Notes under the pieces: generated by a model
What the model was told of the DNA's origin: nothing
Database searches by the model: none
What the model saw: only the letters and a program-made list of their open reading frames with translations
Shown here: positions 47,176-59,029 of the stretch, in pieces
Layout of the letters: each line of letters opens with the position of its first letter
Position numbering within the stretch: the stretch's first letter is position 1
Translations under genes and position numbers: made by a program
DNA from: Chrysaora quinquecirrha
Taxonomy: Eukaryota; Cnidaria; Scyphozoa; Semaeostomeae; Pelagiidae
NCBI GenBank assembly: GCA_014526335.1
Contig: JACTAT010000002.1
Span: forward strand, 5,479,832-5,543,831
Direction of reading: 5' to 3'
DNA: 64,000 bases

Positions 47176-50100
47176 TTAATCCTCAGCAACACGAAAAACT
47201 GCGATAACTTGTGAAATAGGCCTTCTATCAAAAGCACACATTTCAAGTTGACTGGCACAATTTTTGCAGAAAGCTTGATGACCACAGGGCAGGACGATTG
47301 TATTAGCTGGATTATCAAAGCAAATTCTACAAAGATTTTTACGTGACAGATCTTCATCACTGCTACTGTCAGCATTTTGATCTTCTAAATGAAGCATTTC
47401 TGATTTTCTGTAAGGTTTAGCATCAACTAAAACTTTTCTCATTGAATTTGATTTTGCCACTTCGAATGGAGTTTTCCCATCTGCATCTTTCGCGCTGAGT
47501 TTGGCACCGTTTTCGACCAACATCTTCGCGATTTCTGTTGATTTGCCTTGCACTGCAAGGTGTAAGGGTGATGATGCATTTGGTCCTCCCTAAAAAATAA
47601 AACTGCAGATGTTAAAAGAGAGAAGCATTCATGACCTTATTCTCAAAATAGTTGCTTATTATTGGGGGCAAGTGCTTGCCTTAATCACACCTTTACGCCA
47701 GCATGTCAACAAGTTAATACTTACAGGGACTTTCTGGACGTAGACTCAAGAAGATGGGCATGTACGGAAGAACATGGAGGCAGATGAACGTAGATTGGTG
47801 TAGATAATAATACGGGGGTATAGATAGATATAGGAGGTGTAGATGATTGTAGAGGGATGGAAATATAGAGGGACGTGGATGTAGGTGAAGATGAACATAG
47901 GGAACGTAAATGGGCCTAGACTTTTCGGATAAGCCGAAGATATGCCTTGGCAATTCTTATGGAAGCTTAAGAAACAGAAACCGGTTGCTAAAGAAACTGC
48001 CTCCTACAGGGCCAACGAAAGTTTTTTTCTTCTCATAGGTTCTTTGAGCTCGACAAACCTTTGAGAATAACATCGTCGATACAGCAAACTGAAGCCCAGT
48101 CATTTGCATACTAACTCTAACTGTATATATTAATTTAAGAGGCCAAAGAGACAACTTTAAAATGACCAGATACATAGAAGTTGCTAGGTTTGCCGAGGAA
48201 TGAAACTTCTAATACCTAGGTTTATTTTGTATGCAAGATGATATCAAAGATAATATCAAAGAATCAAATCCAAGATATACAAGCGTTTTACCTGAAAATT
48301 GACATCTGCCTTTTGAGAAATCAAAAACTCTGCAATCTCCGCTCTTTCATGGGAGCAGGCAATCTGCAATGGCGATAGGCCAGTTGCGAACGCAATATCA
48401 ACAGGAATTTCATCGTCCTTGATTTTTTAGACACTAAATTCAAGTCTCCTTTAGCAATCGCAACATAAAGTAGATTGTTCCCCGTCGCAAGAAGATCCTT
48501 TATATCCAAATCTTCTACCATGTCGAAAGGCGTGCGACCTTCAATGTCCCTAGCATCACGATCAGCGCCTGTGCAAAGATACGTAATGTTAGTTGGAACA
48601 TGGTTACAAGTAGAAAACGATTCAACACCACAAATTACTGGTGCAAACTTGTGCATGTATTTTACAGTTGATAGATATTTTGTCTGGAAAGTAGAGGTTG
48701 GATAACTGGAAACAGTACAGAAAAAGTCTGCATATACACTTTTTACAAGAAAGCCTTTTATAAGAAAGAGGGGGAAGAGATTTGGGTGATTGTTTTGGAA
48801 ATTTAAGAAACTTCTTGAGTTACTAATTTATACCAATTATTCAGGAGTTAAGCATTTTAAACACTCTTTGAGGAGGGTTTGGCTAGAGGATGTGAAAAAT
48901 CGGTCCAAAATAATGAAAAATCATTAGAAAACAAAGCTGATTGTTCGTACAGAAACATGTATGGAACATTTTGTCTAGCGATTATTAATAATTCTGGGAC
49001 AAAAGATCCAAATGAATAATAAGCAGGTAAGCGGGGGCTGCTGGGATTGCAATAATTGCAATTTAATTTCAGGGACATCTAAAGTCTCTTGCAAGTTGTA
49101 GTTCTCCTAATAAAGGTTTGACCGGGGAGCATTTCACTCCTCGAAAAGGCGTACGAAATTCCCGTTGAAACAAAACGATTTCTAAGAGATTTATCTGAAG
49201 ACAATAGGCATCCCAGCAAAGGGTGTACGTGACTCCACGCAGTGAATTCCCCCTCGTGTTTGGGTGTTTAATGGTAGACCTCGCAGGCCAGACAATGTGA
49301 CCTAGTTTGCAGTCACAAACTAACCTTTTTGAATAAGAAATCTGACGACATCGATGTGTGAATTTGAAGCTGCAATATGTAGAGGTGTTTGTTTCATTGA
49401 ATTCGTCCTAATGTTGATGTCGACGCCATTTTTAAGAAGTACTTGTATGACATCTTCATGGCCAGCTTTGGCTGCTGCGTGTAGTGGTGTTTGGGACATA
49501 CCATCACTGACTTTGGGATCTGCATCATGTTTCAACAGAACACGAACAAACTCAGGCATTCCCTGAAAGAAGAAAAATGAATATTCAAAGATTCAAAGAT
49601 TGAAAATATCTATCGAGTTGGGCAAATTAATAATTCTGGCAATGATCACTGGTACACCTGACATGAAAGAAAATTTAACGGAAGCTAAAGCTGTATACAA
49701 ATTAACTCTTCGTTAGAAGAAAATCATATATATCAGGTATATGTCTATGTCTAGAACAAACTGGTTTGGGTGTAATGTCATCATGTCAATCATGTAAACC
49801 CTACGTAGGAGCCTAGGAAAGTTAAAATATCAATATGTAGTGATCGTGTTAGTAGGTCCAATAAAAATCGTCCAGATTAGAATTATCTCTGCATTGAAAT
49901 ACCTATGTCTATTGCTGAGTTCTTGTCCTGCCTAATTTAAACGTTACACGGGGGCATCAAATAGTGGACAATAGGTGAATGATGTAGAACTGACATGAGC
50001 ACTGCCTTGCTTTGAAAGATGTGGAGAAGGTTTGGGATCGGCAAACAAAAGATGTTGCCCGATTTCGAGGATTAATTCGAAGAGCTAGGCCTAGGAAATG

Positions 50101-53100
50101 AGCGTAAAAGATTGCAGAAGATTAGAAAAGCACTGGAGAGCTTAAGAAAGGATAATTATGTTAATGATAGCAATGTGAACTTAGAATCATCTAAGGGACT
50201 CCTCAAGAAATCGTGTTCATCATCCACTGTCCTTACCGTTGATGGCAAAAATGAAAATTCATGTGTCAGGCCGAAGACCTTATCATTAAGAGCAGGGATA
50301 GTTTAATAAACAACAAAAATCGAGACTTACACTAACTGCTGCAAGACATAGAGCAGTTGTCTGAGTATGTTTCGAGAGTGGTTCATTTATCTTCACATCT
50401 TCATTTTCCAAAACGTCTTTCAACAGTTGCATATCTCTTTTCTCCAAAGCATTTAATAATTTTGTTGACCTGACTGAAGAACGCTCAATACATGCTCCAA
50501 GCGACCAACTTGTTTTTTCATCCAAGACCTCTGACCTTTGTTGTCCAAAGAAGAGTCACTGCGCTGCCGATGGAGCTGAGCAGGAGCCTTGAACATAAGC
50601 AGATTAGAACAAGTTAACAAGTTATGTAATAAGAAGTTGCTGACTTATCTGGGATCTTGGGTCTAGGAGGGGTTTTTTACAGAATGAGTGAAATCTGGAA
50701 AACAAGGACGAGTACCATATCACATATTCACAGTACACGATCAAATCAGCAAAAGATAAAATGCGGCCACCGAAAAGTGCCGGTGATGTGATGAAGATGT
50801 CTCGCACATCAGCTGCAAGGATGGAGATTTTGAAAGCCATCTTAGAAGCGTTTGTGAATCGCCTCCGTGAAGAGGACAACACATTTGAATTTGAGATAGA
50901 GATATAGGTTCTTGAGGCCACTCTTGCAGCAACAAATAAAATGAATGAAGATAGGTGTAGTAGTTTTTCCTCCAAAAGTTTTAATACCCCAGCCAGTTCT
51001 GCCCCACCGCGACCCAGGGTTGATAACGACTGAACCTTTACATTGAGGGTTTTATGAAAAGAGGAAACATTTTTTATGAATAAATGTCATACAACCAAGA
51101 TTTGGTTTTAGTACATACCAGTAATGTTTGTGTCTCTTGCGAGGAAGTATCTTGATCAAAAGAAGGTTCCCGAAATCCTTTCCTATCTAACTTTTCTTTC
51201 ATTTCTTCGATATTCTGCTCCACGTGTTCTTCAACTGTTAGACCCTGAGCATCTACAACATGAGGATCTGCACCAATGGCAAGAAGAAAACCAACCACTT
51301 CACTATGACCAGCCAATGCTGCGTAGAACAACGCAGTCCACTTATCTAATCCACCAGGTAAGTCAACCCAAGCTCCATATGATACAAGAAGTTGTACCAG
51401 CTCACTAAAATATAAGAATCATTTAATTAAGCTCATCATCGTAGCGTAGGCACACAGAATTTTACATACAAACGTGGAATAAAGATATAAAAGACCAGGG
51501 GGATTGACGTAATACACCAACTGAAAGTTTTATTGTCAAATTGCACACATAACATAAGCCTGATCAATTATGGGAAGCAAAACGTTTTCAAGTTTGGTCC
51601 TGGCCAAACGATCAAACAATGTTTGCAAAACATTTTGAATTGCTTGTCAAGCAAAATTGTTTAGCGTTGAACCACGTCGCAAACAATGCACGTCTGACAT
51701 TTTGTGCTTGCTTCAAGCAAAAAATGCTTTACTTTTTGAAAAACACCCGGCAACAAATTCTTATTATTCATGCTTGTTAAGCAATGAAGAGGTCAAACCT
51801 TATGTTTGACAAACAATGTTTGATAGTTTGGGTAGACTGTATAGCTGCCTTGACCACAAAGCCACAACACCTCAAAATTTCAAAGTCTGTAGAACTAGGT
51901 AATAAATGATGCAACTTGATGGATGCATATCCAAGAAGTTATAATGATCTTTGCTTTGAAAAGTTACAAAAGGGCTCAAAAAACTCTAGTCTGACGATTA
52001 TCTTTTGGACGCATATATGTAATAATTTTTTCATAAATCGACGCAACATCTTTGAAAATGTTGGACATCTTCGTTAATTAATAGCCAAAGCAGAGCAACG
52101 TAGATACAACGCTTAGCATTAAATCCAGATGTAAGCAAAAACTATTTAAGAATAAACAACTTACAGATTGCCTGCAGCTGATGCAAGATGAAGCGGTGCG
52201 TGTCCTTGTACATTTCTCTGATCAACAGCAAGACAGAGACCGAAATTCGACACGGCGACATTTTGGCTGATTTTACGTCCACTTGTTGTGCGAGATATAC
52301 GTCGTACATAGGCCTCATTGATGGATGTCTTTCTGCTCAACGACTGAGCCTCCAATATCGACCTGACTTCTTCTACGTCACCAGCTTGACTTGCAAGGCA
52401 TAGAGATAACGGATTCTGAAAACAAATGGTACCAAATCAGTATGAAATGTCGTTATACAGTTGAAACAGATCTCAGGTCTTTTTGGTGATTTCCATTGGT
52501 TGGGCACTGGAGAAATGGGCAGTTCAAGAAAGGTTAAGAATCTACAGACCTATAGATAATAACACCACAAAAATATTGCTATGGACGATTACCCAGACTA
52601 AAATCTGATTGCAACAATAAAAACCAAAATTGTCTCTCTTTCCTAAAAAACTTCTTGATAAACTGCCCTCCGCTAAATGTCACAAAATCTGGTTCTCACC
52701 GCTACCAGTATGAATATTGTAAACCTCAGTATACCTATTGAATGAACCCTACTAAACGTTTCATCTTTCGCTTACACGACACATAAAACATGGAATATGT
52801 CAAAAAGCCAAATTTGCTAACAAGGGCATTAAACTGGTGGGACAAAACTGCTCCACTGATAGAACTGGAGTTTCTACTTTATATATTATAAAATGCCTTT
52901 GAAGCTCTGCTAGATATCAAACGATCAATGCTTTCAAGCAGCACAGAAGTAAGTAAACCAATCACGGAGCCGAAAGCAAATTATTCGCAAGTCACATACC
53001 TGATGTAACATACGACATATCTCTCCACCATTTGATAAATTCAATGCTGTATATCCCATTGAATCAATGATTTCTTGATCAGGGTTGTATTTCATCAAGA

Positions 53101-53808
53101 GTTTAACAATTTCAACGTTATTTGCAAGACTTGCATAATGTAAAGCAGTTCGATGTCTTCTCCCGCCAGTCGCGTTGATGAGTGCCTGAAACGGTTATAA
53201 TGGGGAAAACATAGAATGTATTTTCACGTAAATATAACAAAGGAAACAACCTTTTTGTGCTGGCCCTTAAAGCGTATGCATCAAGCAAGCAAGCAAGCAA
53301 GCATTCCATATACGCTAATGCAAATCAGGGGTTCCGACAAGTGTAAACAGATGCGGACCTACAGCTAGTCCGCAAGACTGGAATTCTGGAGCGAATGGGT
53401 ATTCATTTAACGACCTTGGAAAGATGTACAGCTGAGTTACTGGAGGCATGCGGGAAATGGTCTCAACGAGACTCGAACAAACGAGCTTACCATCGTGAGA
53501 TGATCGCCTTGATTACGTGGTCACACCATCTCTTAAATGTGATAAAGGCATACTAACAAAATGAAAGGATTTAATAAAAAAGAGAATAGTTTCTGAATCA
53601 TTTGATGGCTTACTTTGTTTTCTAAAAGAAATTCCACCACCTTGACATGTCCATTTAAACTTGCGAGATGTAGAGGGGCTTTGTGACTATACGAAAAAAA
53701 CAAGATTTTTAACCAAGCAAAGTCTGCATTGTTGGATTTCTGGGACAAATCAAAACATTGAAACAAAATGTATTAGATACGTAATTAGCTTACGTGGTCA
53801 ATAGCTAG

Positions 53809-53856
<48 letters not shown>

Positions 53857-53920
53857 CGAACTGACTAACTAACTAGCTAGCTAACTGACAAACTAACTAA
53901 TTAACTAACTAACTAAATAG

Positions 53921-53957
<37 letters not shown>

Positions 53958-54170
53958 GAACTAACCAACGAACAAACTAACTAACTAAATTACTAATTAA
54001 CTGACAACTATCTAAGTAACTAACGAACTAACTTACTAACTAACTAATTAACTAATTTACTAACTAACTAACTAACTAATTAACTAGCCAGCGAGCTAAC
54101 AAACTAGCCAAATAACTAAATAACTAGCCAAATAACTAACTAACTAACTAACTAACTAACATACTTACTT

Positions 54171-54203
<33 letters not shown>

Positions 54204-57200
54204 TTTACTAACTAACTAACTAGCCAACTAACTAACTAACTAGCCAAATAACTTAATAACTAACTATGCCCAACCAGCCAACAATCGTAAATGGGCTTTA
54301 TTAGATCGATAATTTTCATTAAGTTGTAATACATCGTAACATAAATGCATTTGACTTAAATTAGTGACTTGCCCTTCACTAGGTTTTGGATGACATACTT
54401 CAGTGAGTTCAGATGAAAAAACAAACAAAGCTAAAAGATTGCTTTCTAATTTTTTGTACAAACCTCAGAGCTTTTGCATTAGGACTTGTTCCAGTTTCAA
54501 TCAAACGTTTAACTTCATCGAAATCGCCTCCATCAGCAGCAGCGCATAGCATTAAAGATGACAACAACATTTTCCTGCAATAGAAAATAACCTTTAAAAT
54601 GGGTTAATATGTGGATGATTTGACAGAGTTAGGATTTACTCGAATATTGTAACCAGATAGGGATTGTTTTTACCTTATAGGATATGTTTCTGCAAGTGCA
54701 ACGGCTGATAAATGCCGTGAATCCGTCAATTCAAGATCAGCACCATACTAGAAAGAAAAGAAATTAGCAAATAGACAAAAACCTGGCTATAAAAGAAAAA
54801 AGCAAAAAAACAAAAACTAAGCTATAAAACATGAAAAAAATGTCATCATTTTTATTGAATAACGACCTGTACATTTGACGTCTCCCTTTAAAAAGACGCA
54901 CTGAGTGCCTGCTAATGGTCCCTGTTCTCGTTCCATTAAAACGAGGTTAGATATATGAGATCATTTAGTGATACCTACAGTAAAAACCCGCACGTAAGAA
55001 CCCTTTATGTATTAAAAATCTACAGCCTGAAATCATATATTTTCCTTCTCAATCAATAAGTAGCATTTAAGCCTGATACTGATATCCAGAAAGGTTCTTG
55101 ATTTAGGGGACTCAGATCGCTTATGACTAAATGCAACTTGTGCTTGGGTTAACCTCGTTCATGGACTTCAAAAGCAATGCATTCAAAACATTAACAAGCA
55201 AGGGCCTGCCACGGGGAGAGGGGTTCTTTCATAGTAAAGGTACCTGGGGATGTGCAGTGCTAGATGGTATACTTTTTCGGACTTCTAGTCTATCGAAGGG
55301 TATACTTGTTTGCAATTTTGGTCTCGCCAACGGTATCATATTTGGCAATGGAGCAGCCATGATTTCATCTTTGTAGCCTTGGAAAGTAGAAATTTCATCG
55401 TAAAAATTTTAAAAAGGAGCTGGTAAAAGGAAAAGGTCGACCTTTGAATTTTCAGACTTAAGGCCAACAATTTCGAGCGTATTTGTCTAGTCAAGGGTAC
55501 TATTTTCTCGCAAAAATTAGTCCAGCCAACGGTACCATTTTGAATATGCCGGCGGCAGACCCCTTCGCAAATTTTAGCCAAGACCCCCCCCGTGGGGCCT
55601 GCTAAACCTGTTGAACCTTGAACCACGCTTTGATTTCCTTGCAATTGCTGTAGACCCTCTTTTACCCTAATTCTGGTATATACCTCTTTACATAAGATTC
55701 TTAACAGGTTGTGTTCAAAAACTTAGGTTCTTATGTGTGGGTTTTTACTGTACCGCTAATATTGCTTGGAGGAACAACAATAAATCTGCCGACTACTTAC
55801 ATATAATAGCTCTCGAGTGATATCGAGGTTGTTACGTCTTACAGAAATATGAAGAGGAGACTGCTTCGTCGTTCCACATTGCTTGTTCACCTTTGGAAAA
55901 CGAAAGAAAAATTTATATTCAAAGAGACGTTCAAGGATTCAAACCAAAGACACTTATCCGCATCAAAACCAGAAGGCAGGTTCTGTTTAGACAGAAAGAG
56001 CTTGTTTTCTCACTTGGATTCTTCTTTTTATTCTATTCCCTGTATCCCACAAGCTGATTGGTGTTTAAAAACACAATTCAACGCTCCTTTCTGATTGGTG
56101 ATTTTCGATCAGATCCACATCTGGGTATAAATTCCGCCTTAGTCAATTCGTTCGGTCTGTTTCTGCCAATTGTATTCTGAGGAGTGCCATACTAAAAACG
56201 CTTTCAAGTATGTCTAGAGGCGTTTCCGCTGTTTCTCGCAATTTCGAAATTTGGACGATTCAAAAACTATTTAAAAAGCAGGATTCATATATACTCATGT
56301 CACTTTATCAACCAAATCATTCCTCTTTTTCCCACCCAATAAGACTTTTATTCTTGCAGAAGACATAGTAGATCGAATTGTTAGAGTTTAAGTACCTGTG
56401 CTCCCTTCTCCAACAGAAACTTGACACCATTTAGAAAGCAGTAATCAGTAGCAACATGAAGCAATGAGAACTTCTCTGGCTTATCTCCACTCGCAAAAAA
56501 CTGTTGATTTCTTCTCAGAGATGTTTCATTAAATGAATCAGACGGTTTAGGGAATCGCTTTGCCTCTTCATCAATCAGAATATAATCAGTATCCTCCTCA
56601 GTACTGCCGTCGATATAAAACTGTGATTTCGCCATTTTGTTTACAGTCAATCTATGCAAATATTCATTCCATGATTTAGCTTCTAGCCAAAGTTCATGAA
56701 GCTCTTCCATGTTTTTACGTCTGATAGCATCAAACATTCTCGCGACTATCAATCTTCTTCGTGGTACAGGCGCAACTGTCCATTCCACCATTCCTGTTCT
56801 GAACTTTTGTTGATTTTTCAATATCAATGACGTCACTTTGCGACTTGTATCATGCGAGGGATCATGTGCTGGTAAATGTACTTCGTTTGGATTATCAGAT
56901 ATGTAAATTTCTGATTCGCTGCTTGTGCCACTTGAAAGTTCAAAGTGCTTCGCTGCTTCGTTCCATTTGATAGACGCATGAAACTCCTTCAAGCCAGCTT
57001 CTTCGGGAATGCATATTCCACAGAAAGGGTCTGTTAAATTGAAAGATTTTATATACATTTATTACATACAAGAGTCTCAGTTTCCATGCATTGTGTCTTG
57101 AGAGTTCGCTATCTGAGAGTTGACTTTACGAGAAGAAATTTTCGCGGGAAGAAACTTTCTCGTGTTACGCGATTTTGAGCGCAAAAGTTCATTCTTGATC

Positions 57201-59025
57201 ATTGATTTTCGAAAGTTGATTTTCGATTCTTGAAGCCTGACCCGCGAAAGCTTCAAGAATCGAAACTCAGGAAAGTTTATTCTCGTAAATGTTCTACAAT
57301 CTTGGTCAAAATTATGCGAAACAAGGTGTTGCTCGCATCAAAAACGTTTTGAAAGAAATCGAATTGAATAGAATTCATATCTGAACAAAACGTCGATTTT
57401 TCCACGATGCGAAAATTTGCCCCAGTGTACGTTCCATTTTTATTCATTTGCCTTATTCAAGAAAGTCAATTTCTAAATGTTCATGCTTTCCTCGAGTTTC
57501 TATTTGCGAAAGTGTCTCCTCTTAAAAGGAATCTGAATCTTTGTGCTGTGTAGTGAACACATAAATAAGTTGTTACGTAGTATAGCAATGAAAATGACAG
57601 AATTCAAATGTAAGAACAGAATAAGAGTCTTACTTGAACCAATGGTGGCACCTCTGGTGCAAATAGCATAAACTTGTCCTTCAAAACGACGCATATATAG
57701 TGGCAGACATGGTGGTTCATTATCGCTTGTAGCTTCACTTGTTGAACAAATTGATGAAACTGTCAATGTAATGAATCTTCCAAGAGGTTCAGTTTTATTT
57801 GTCGGATCTAAAATATAAAGTTTTGACTATTAGCAAAAGAATAATGACAACTGCTGTATTGTAATCATAAAGCTGGCTGACATTGTGCAACTGTCTTCTC
57901 AAATTTGTCCTGTAAACAATTTCTTATGCAAACAAATTCTTATGCAGATGCTGCAATCAAGACCAGTAGCTGAGAGGTGAAGGCAAAATGATGTATTAAG
58001 CACTAGTCGCTAGGATCTCAGTAGTAGGTTAACTAATCTAGACCTCAACCCTGTTTGTGATGCTACAGTAGTAATTGAACCGGATCTTGTTGAGCTTCTG
58101 ACACCACAAGCCAGCTGGATTACACCACCGCACCACAGCACCTTCAACACTCTCTCTCAGCACAACATTCTCAAGGAGATCTCAGAAGTAGAAAAACTAA
58201 CCAGGCCTCGATCCTGGATGTGATGCTACCCTGTGATCTTTGTTTGATGTGGAACTGTTTGATGTGACGAGAATGTGATGACAATGTTTGGTCCTTTGGC
58301 CAGAGCCAAAGGCGAGGTGAAAATGAAGGTAAAATGGTGCGTTTGTTAGCATCAGCCCCTAGGATTACAGGAGTAGATGAATTAACGAGACCTCAACCCT
58401 GGCTGTGACGCTACAGTGGCTTGGACTCAAACTCCAGACTTGAAGCTTTTGAGGTTACAAGCTTGCAAGATTGGACTACAACTCCATATCACCTTCACTC
58501 TGTAGACCGGCTTCTATTAACTATGTTCAAAGCTATAGTCATCATACCAATATCATTATGATGGGTTGTTGGCTGAGCTCTTCTAAATAAATCTCCACTT
58601 CGAGCCATTCTTCTTAATCTGGTTCCTTGCGAAGCCAGTTTCTTTGCTCGTTCTTGTGACAATCTAAGCTCTCTTTCCAAAATTTCCAGCCTTTTCTCTA
58701 GATCTTTTATTCTCTCGTGAGCTAAAGGCAGTTGTTCCTGGGGTGTTAATTCATCATATTCCGTGATAAAAAATGAGCATCCATGCTCGGTTTGGTTATC
58801 ACCATGATTTATGCTGTTCTCATGTGCTTCTATGTGCACGTTTGCCCTTTGGTTTGTAGGCGTAGGCAGTGGACTATTATCATCCTCATGATCAATACTA
58901 TTACCCTCCAATGAGTCTGTTGGGCCTAAAGTTCCATGGTGAGAAAATGATCCTCTGATTGCAGTTGGAGTTCCTGGACGTTCATAATCGAAAATCAAAA
59001 TATCGTCTCGTTTTCTTGAAGTCAT
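47176..59025 (-). CDS. FHA-ankyrin-RING protein (putative E3 ligase)
   Basis: Exons in coding order: 59025-58548, 57807-57634, 57030-56396, 55890-55801, 54748-54674, 54574-54464, 53686-53614, 53185-53000, 52415-52165, 51404-51119, 50587-50331, 49562-49325, 48568-48292, 47589-47176. Lengths sum to 3545; one added base gives 3546 (1181 residues). Residues ~85-140: Glu/Arg-rich coiled coil (ERIKDLEKRLEILERELRL). ~160-260: FHA-like domain (GQVYAICTRGATIGSS, FHASIKW). ~400-1100: many ankyrin repeats (TPLHAAAKAGHEDVIQVLL, APLHLASLNGHVKVVEFLL, APLHLASAAGN). ~1130-1170: RING (CRICFDNP, LPCGHQAFCKNC) whose last ligand position is Asp (CAFDRRPI). In exon 48568-48292 the ankyrin frame is lost in a T6 run (48423-48428); one extra base restores KIKDDEIPVDIAFATG and the phase. 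Not matched to a named gene. Function (phosphothreonine-guided ubiquitin ligase or scaffold) is inference. Confidence 0.85.
49122..49254. repeat. 130-base inverted-repeat element, copy 4
   Basis: Left gaccggggagcatttcactc, right cagtgaattccccctcg, with ggcgtacgaaattcc and gggtgtacgtgactcc inside. It lies in an ankyrin-RING intron. Confidence 0.7.
51595..51840. repeat. CAAACATTG-family element, full-length-like copy
   Basis: Runs from ggtcctggccaaacgatcaa to tgacaaacaatgtttgatag, with internal gcttgtcaagcaaaattgtt and gcttgttaagcaatgaag. It lies in an ankyrin-RING intron. Confidence 0.65.
53806..54262 (-). repeat. ~450-base (CTAA)n array
   Basis: Degenerate ctaa array with agcc and atta variants in an intron of the ankyrin-RING gene. 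On the transcribed strand it reads (GTTA)n, as do the arrays in both DOPA-dioxygenase introns. Confidence 0.95.
54978..55750. mobile_element. 773-base MITE with TA duplication
   Basis: Left CAGTAAAAACCCGCACGTAA, right the inverse of CAGTAAAAACCCACACATAA; TA at 54976-54977 and 55751-55752. CAGT ends with TA fit Tc1/mariner. No transposase. It lies in an ankyrin-RING intron. Confidence 0.8.
57985..58500 (-). repeat. tRNA-like SINE family B, two copies
   Basis: Copies at 57985-58155 and 58316-58500, with a partial body between them (58175-58235). Shared blocks gctaggatctcagtagtagg and gagacctcaaccctg. On the minus strand the head of the first copy has GGTGCTGTGGTGCGGTGGTG and GGTTCAATTAC. They lie in the first ankyrin-RING intron. 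Confidence 0.6.
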
Positions 59026-59029
59026 TTTG

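Noticed and set aside
55131..55376. 81-codon open frame on plus
   Set aside because: Entirely inside the TA-flanked MITE at 54978-55750; no transposase-like motif.
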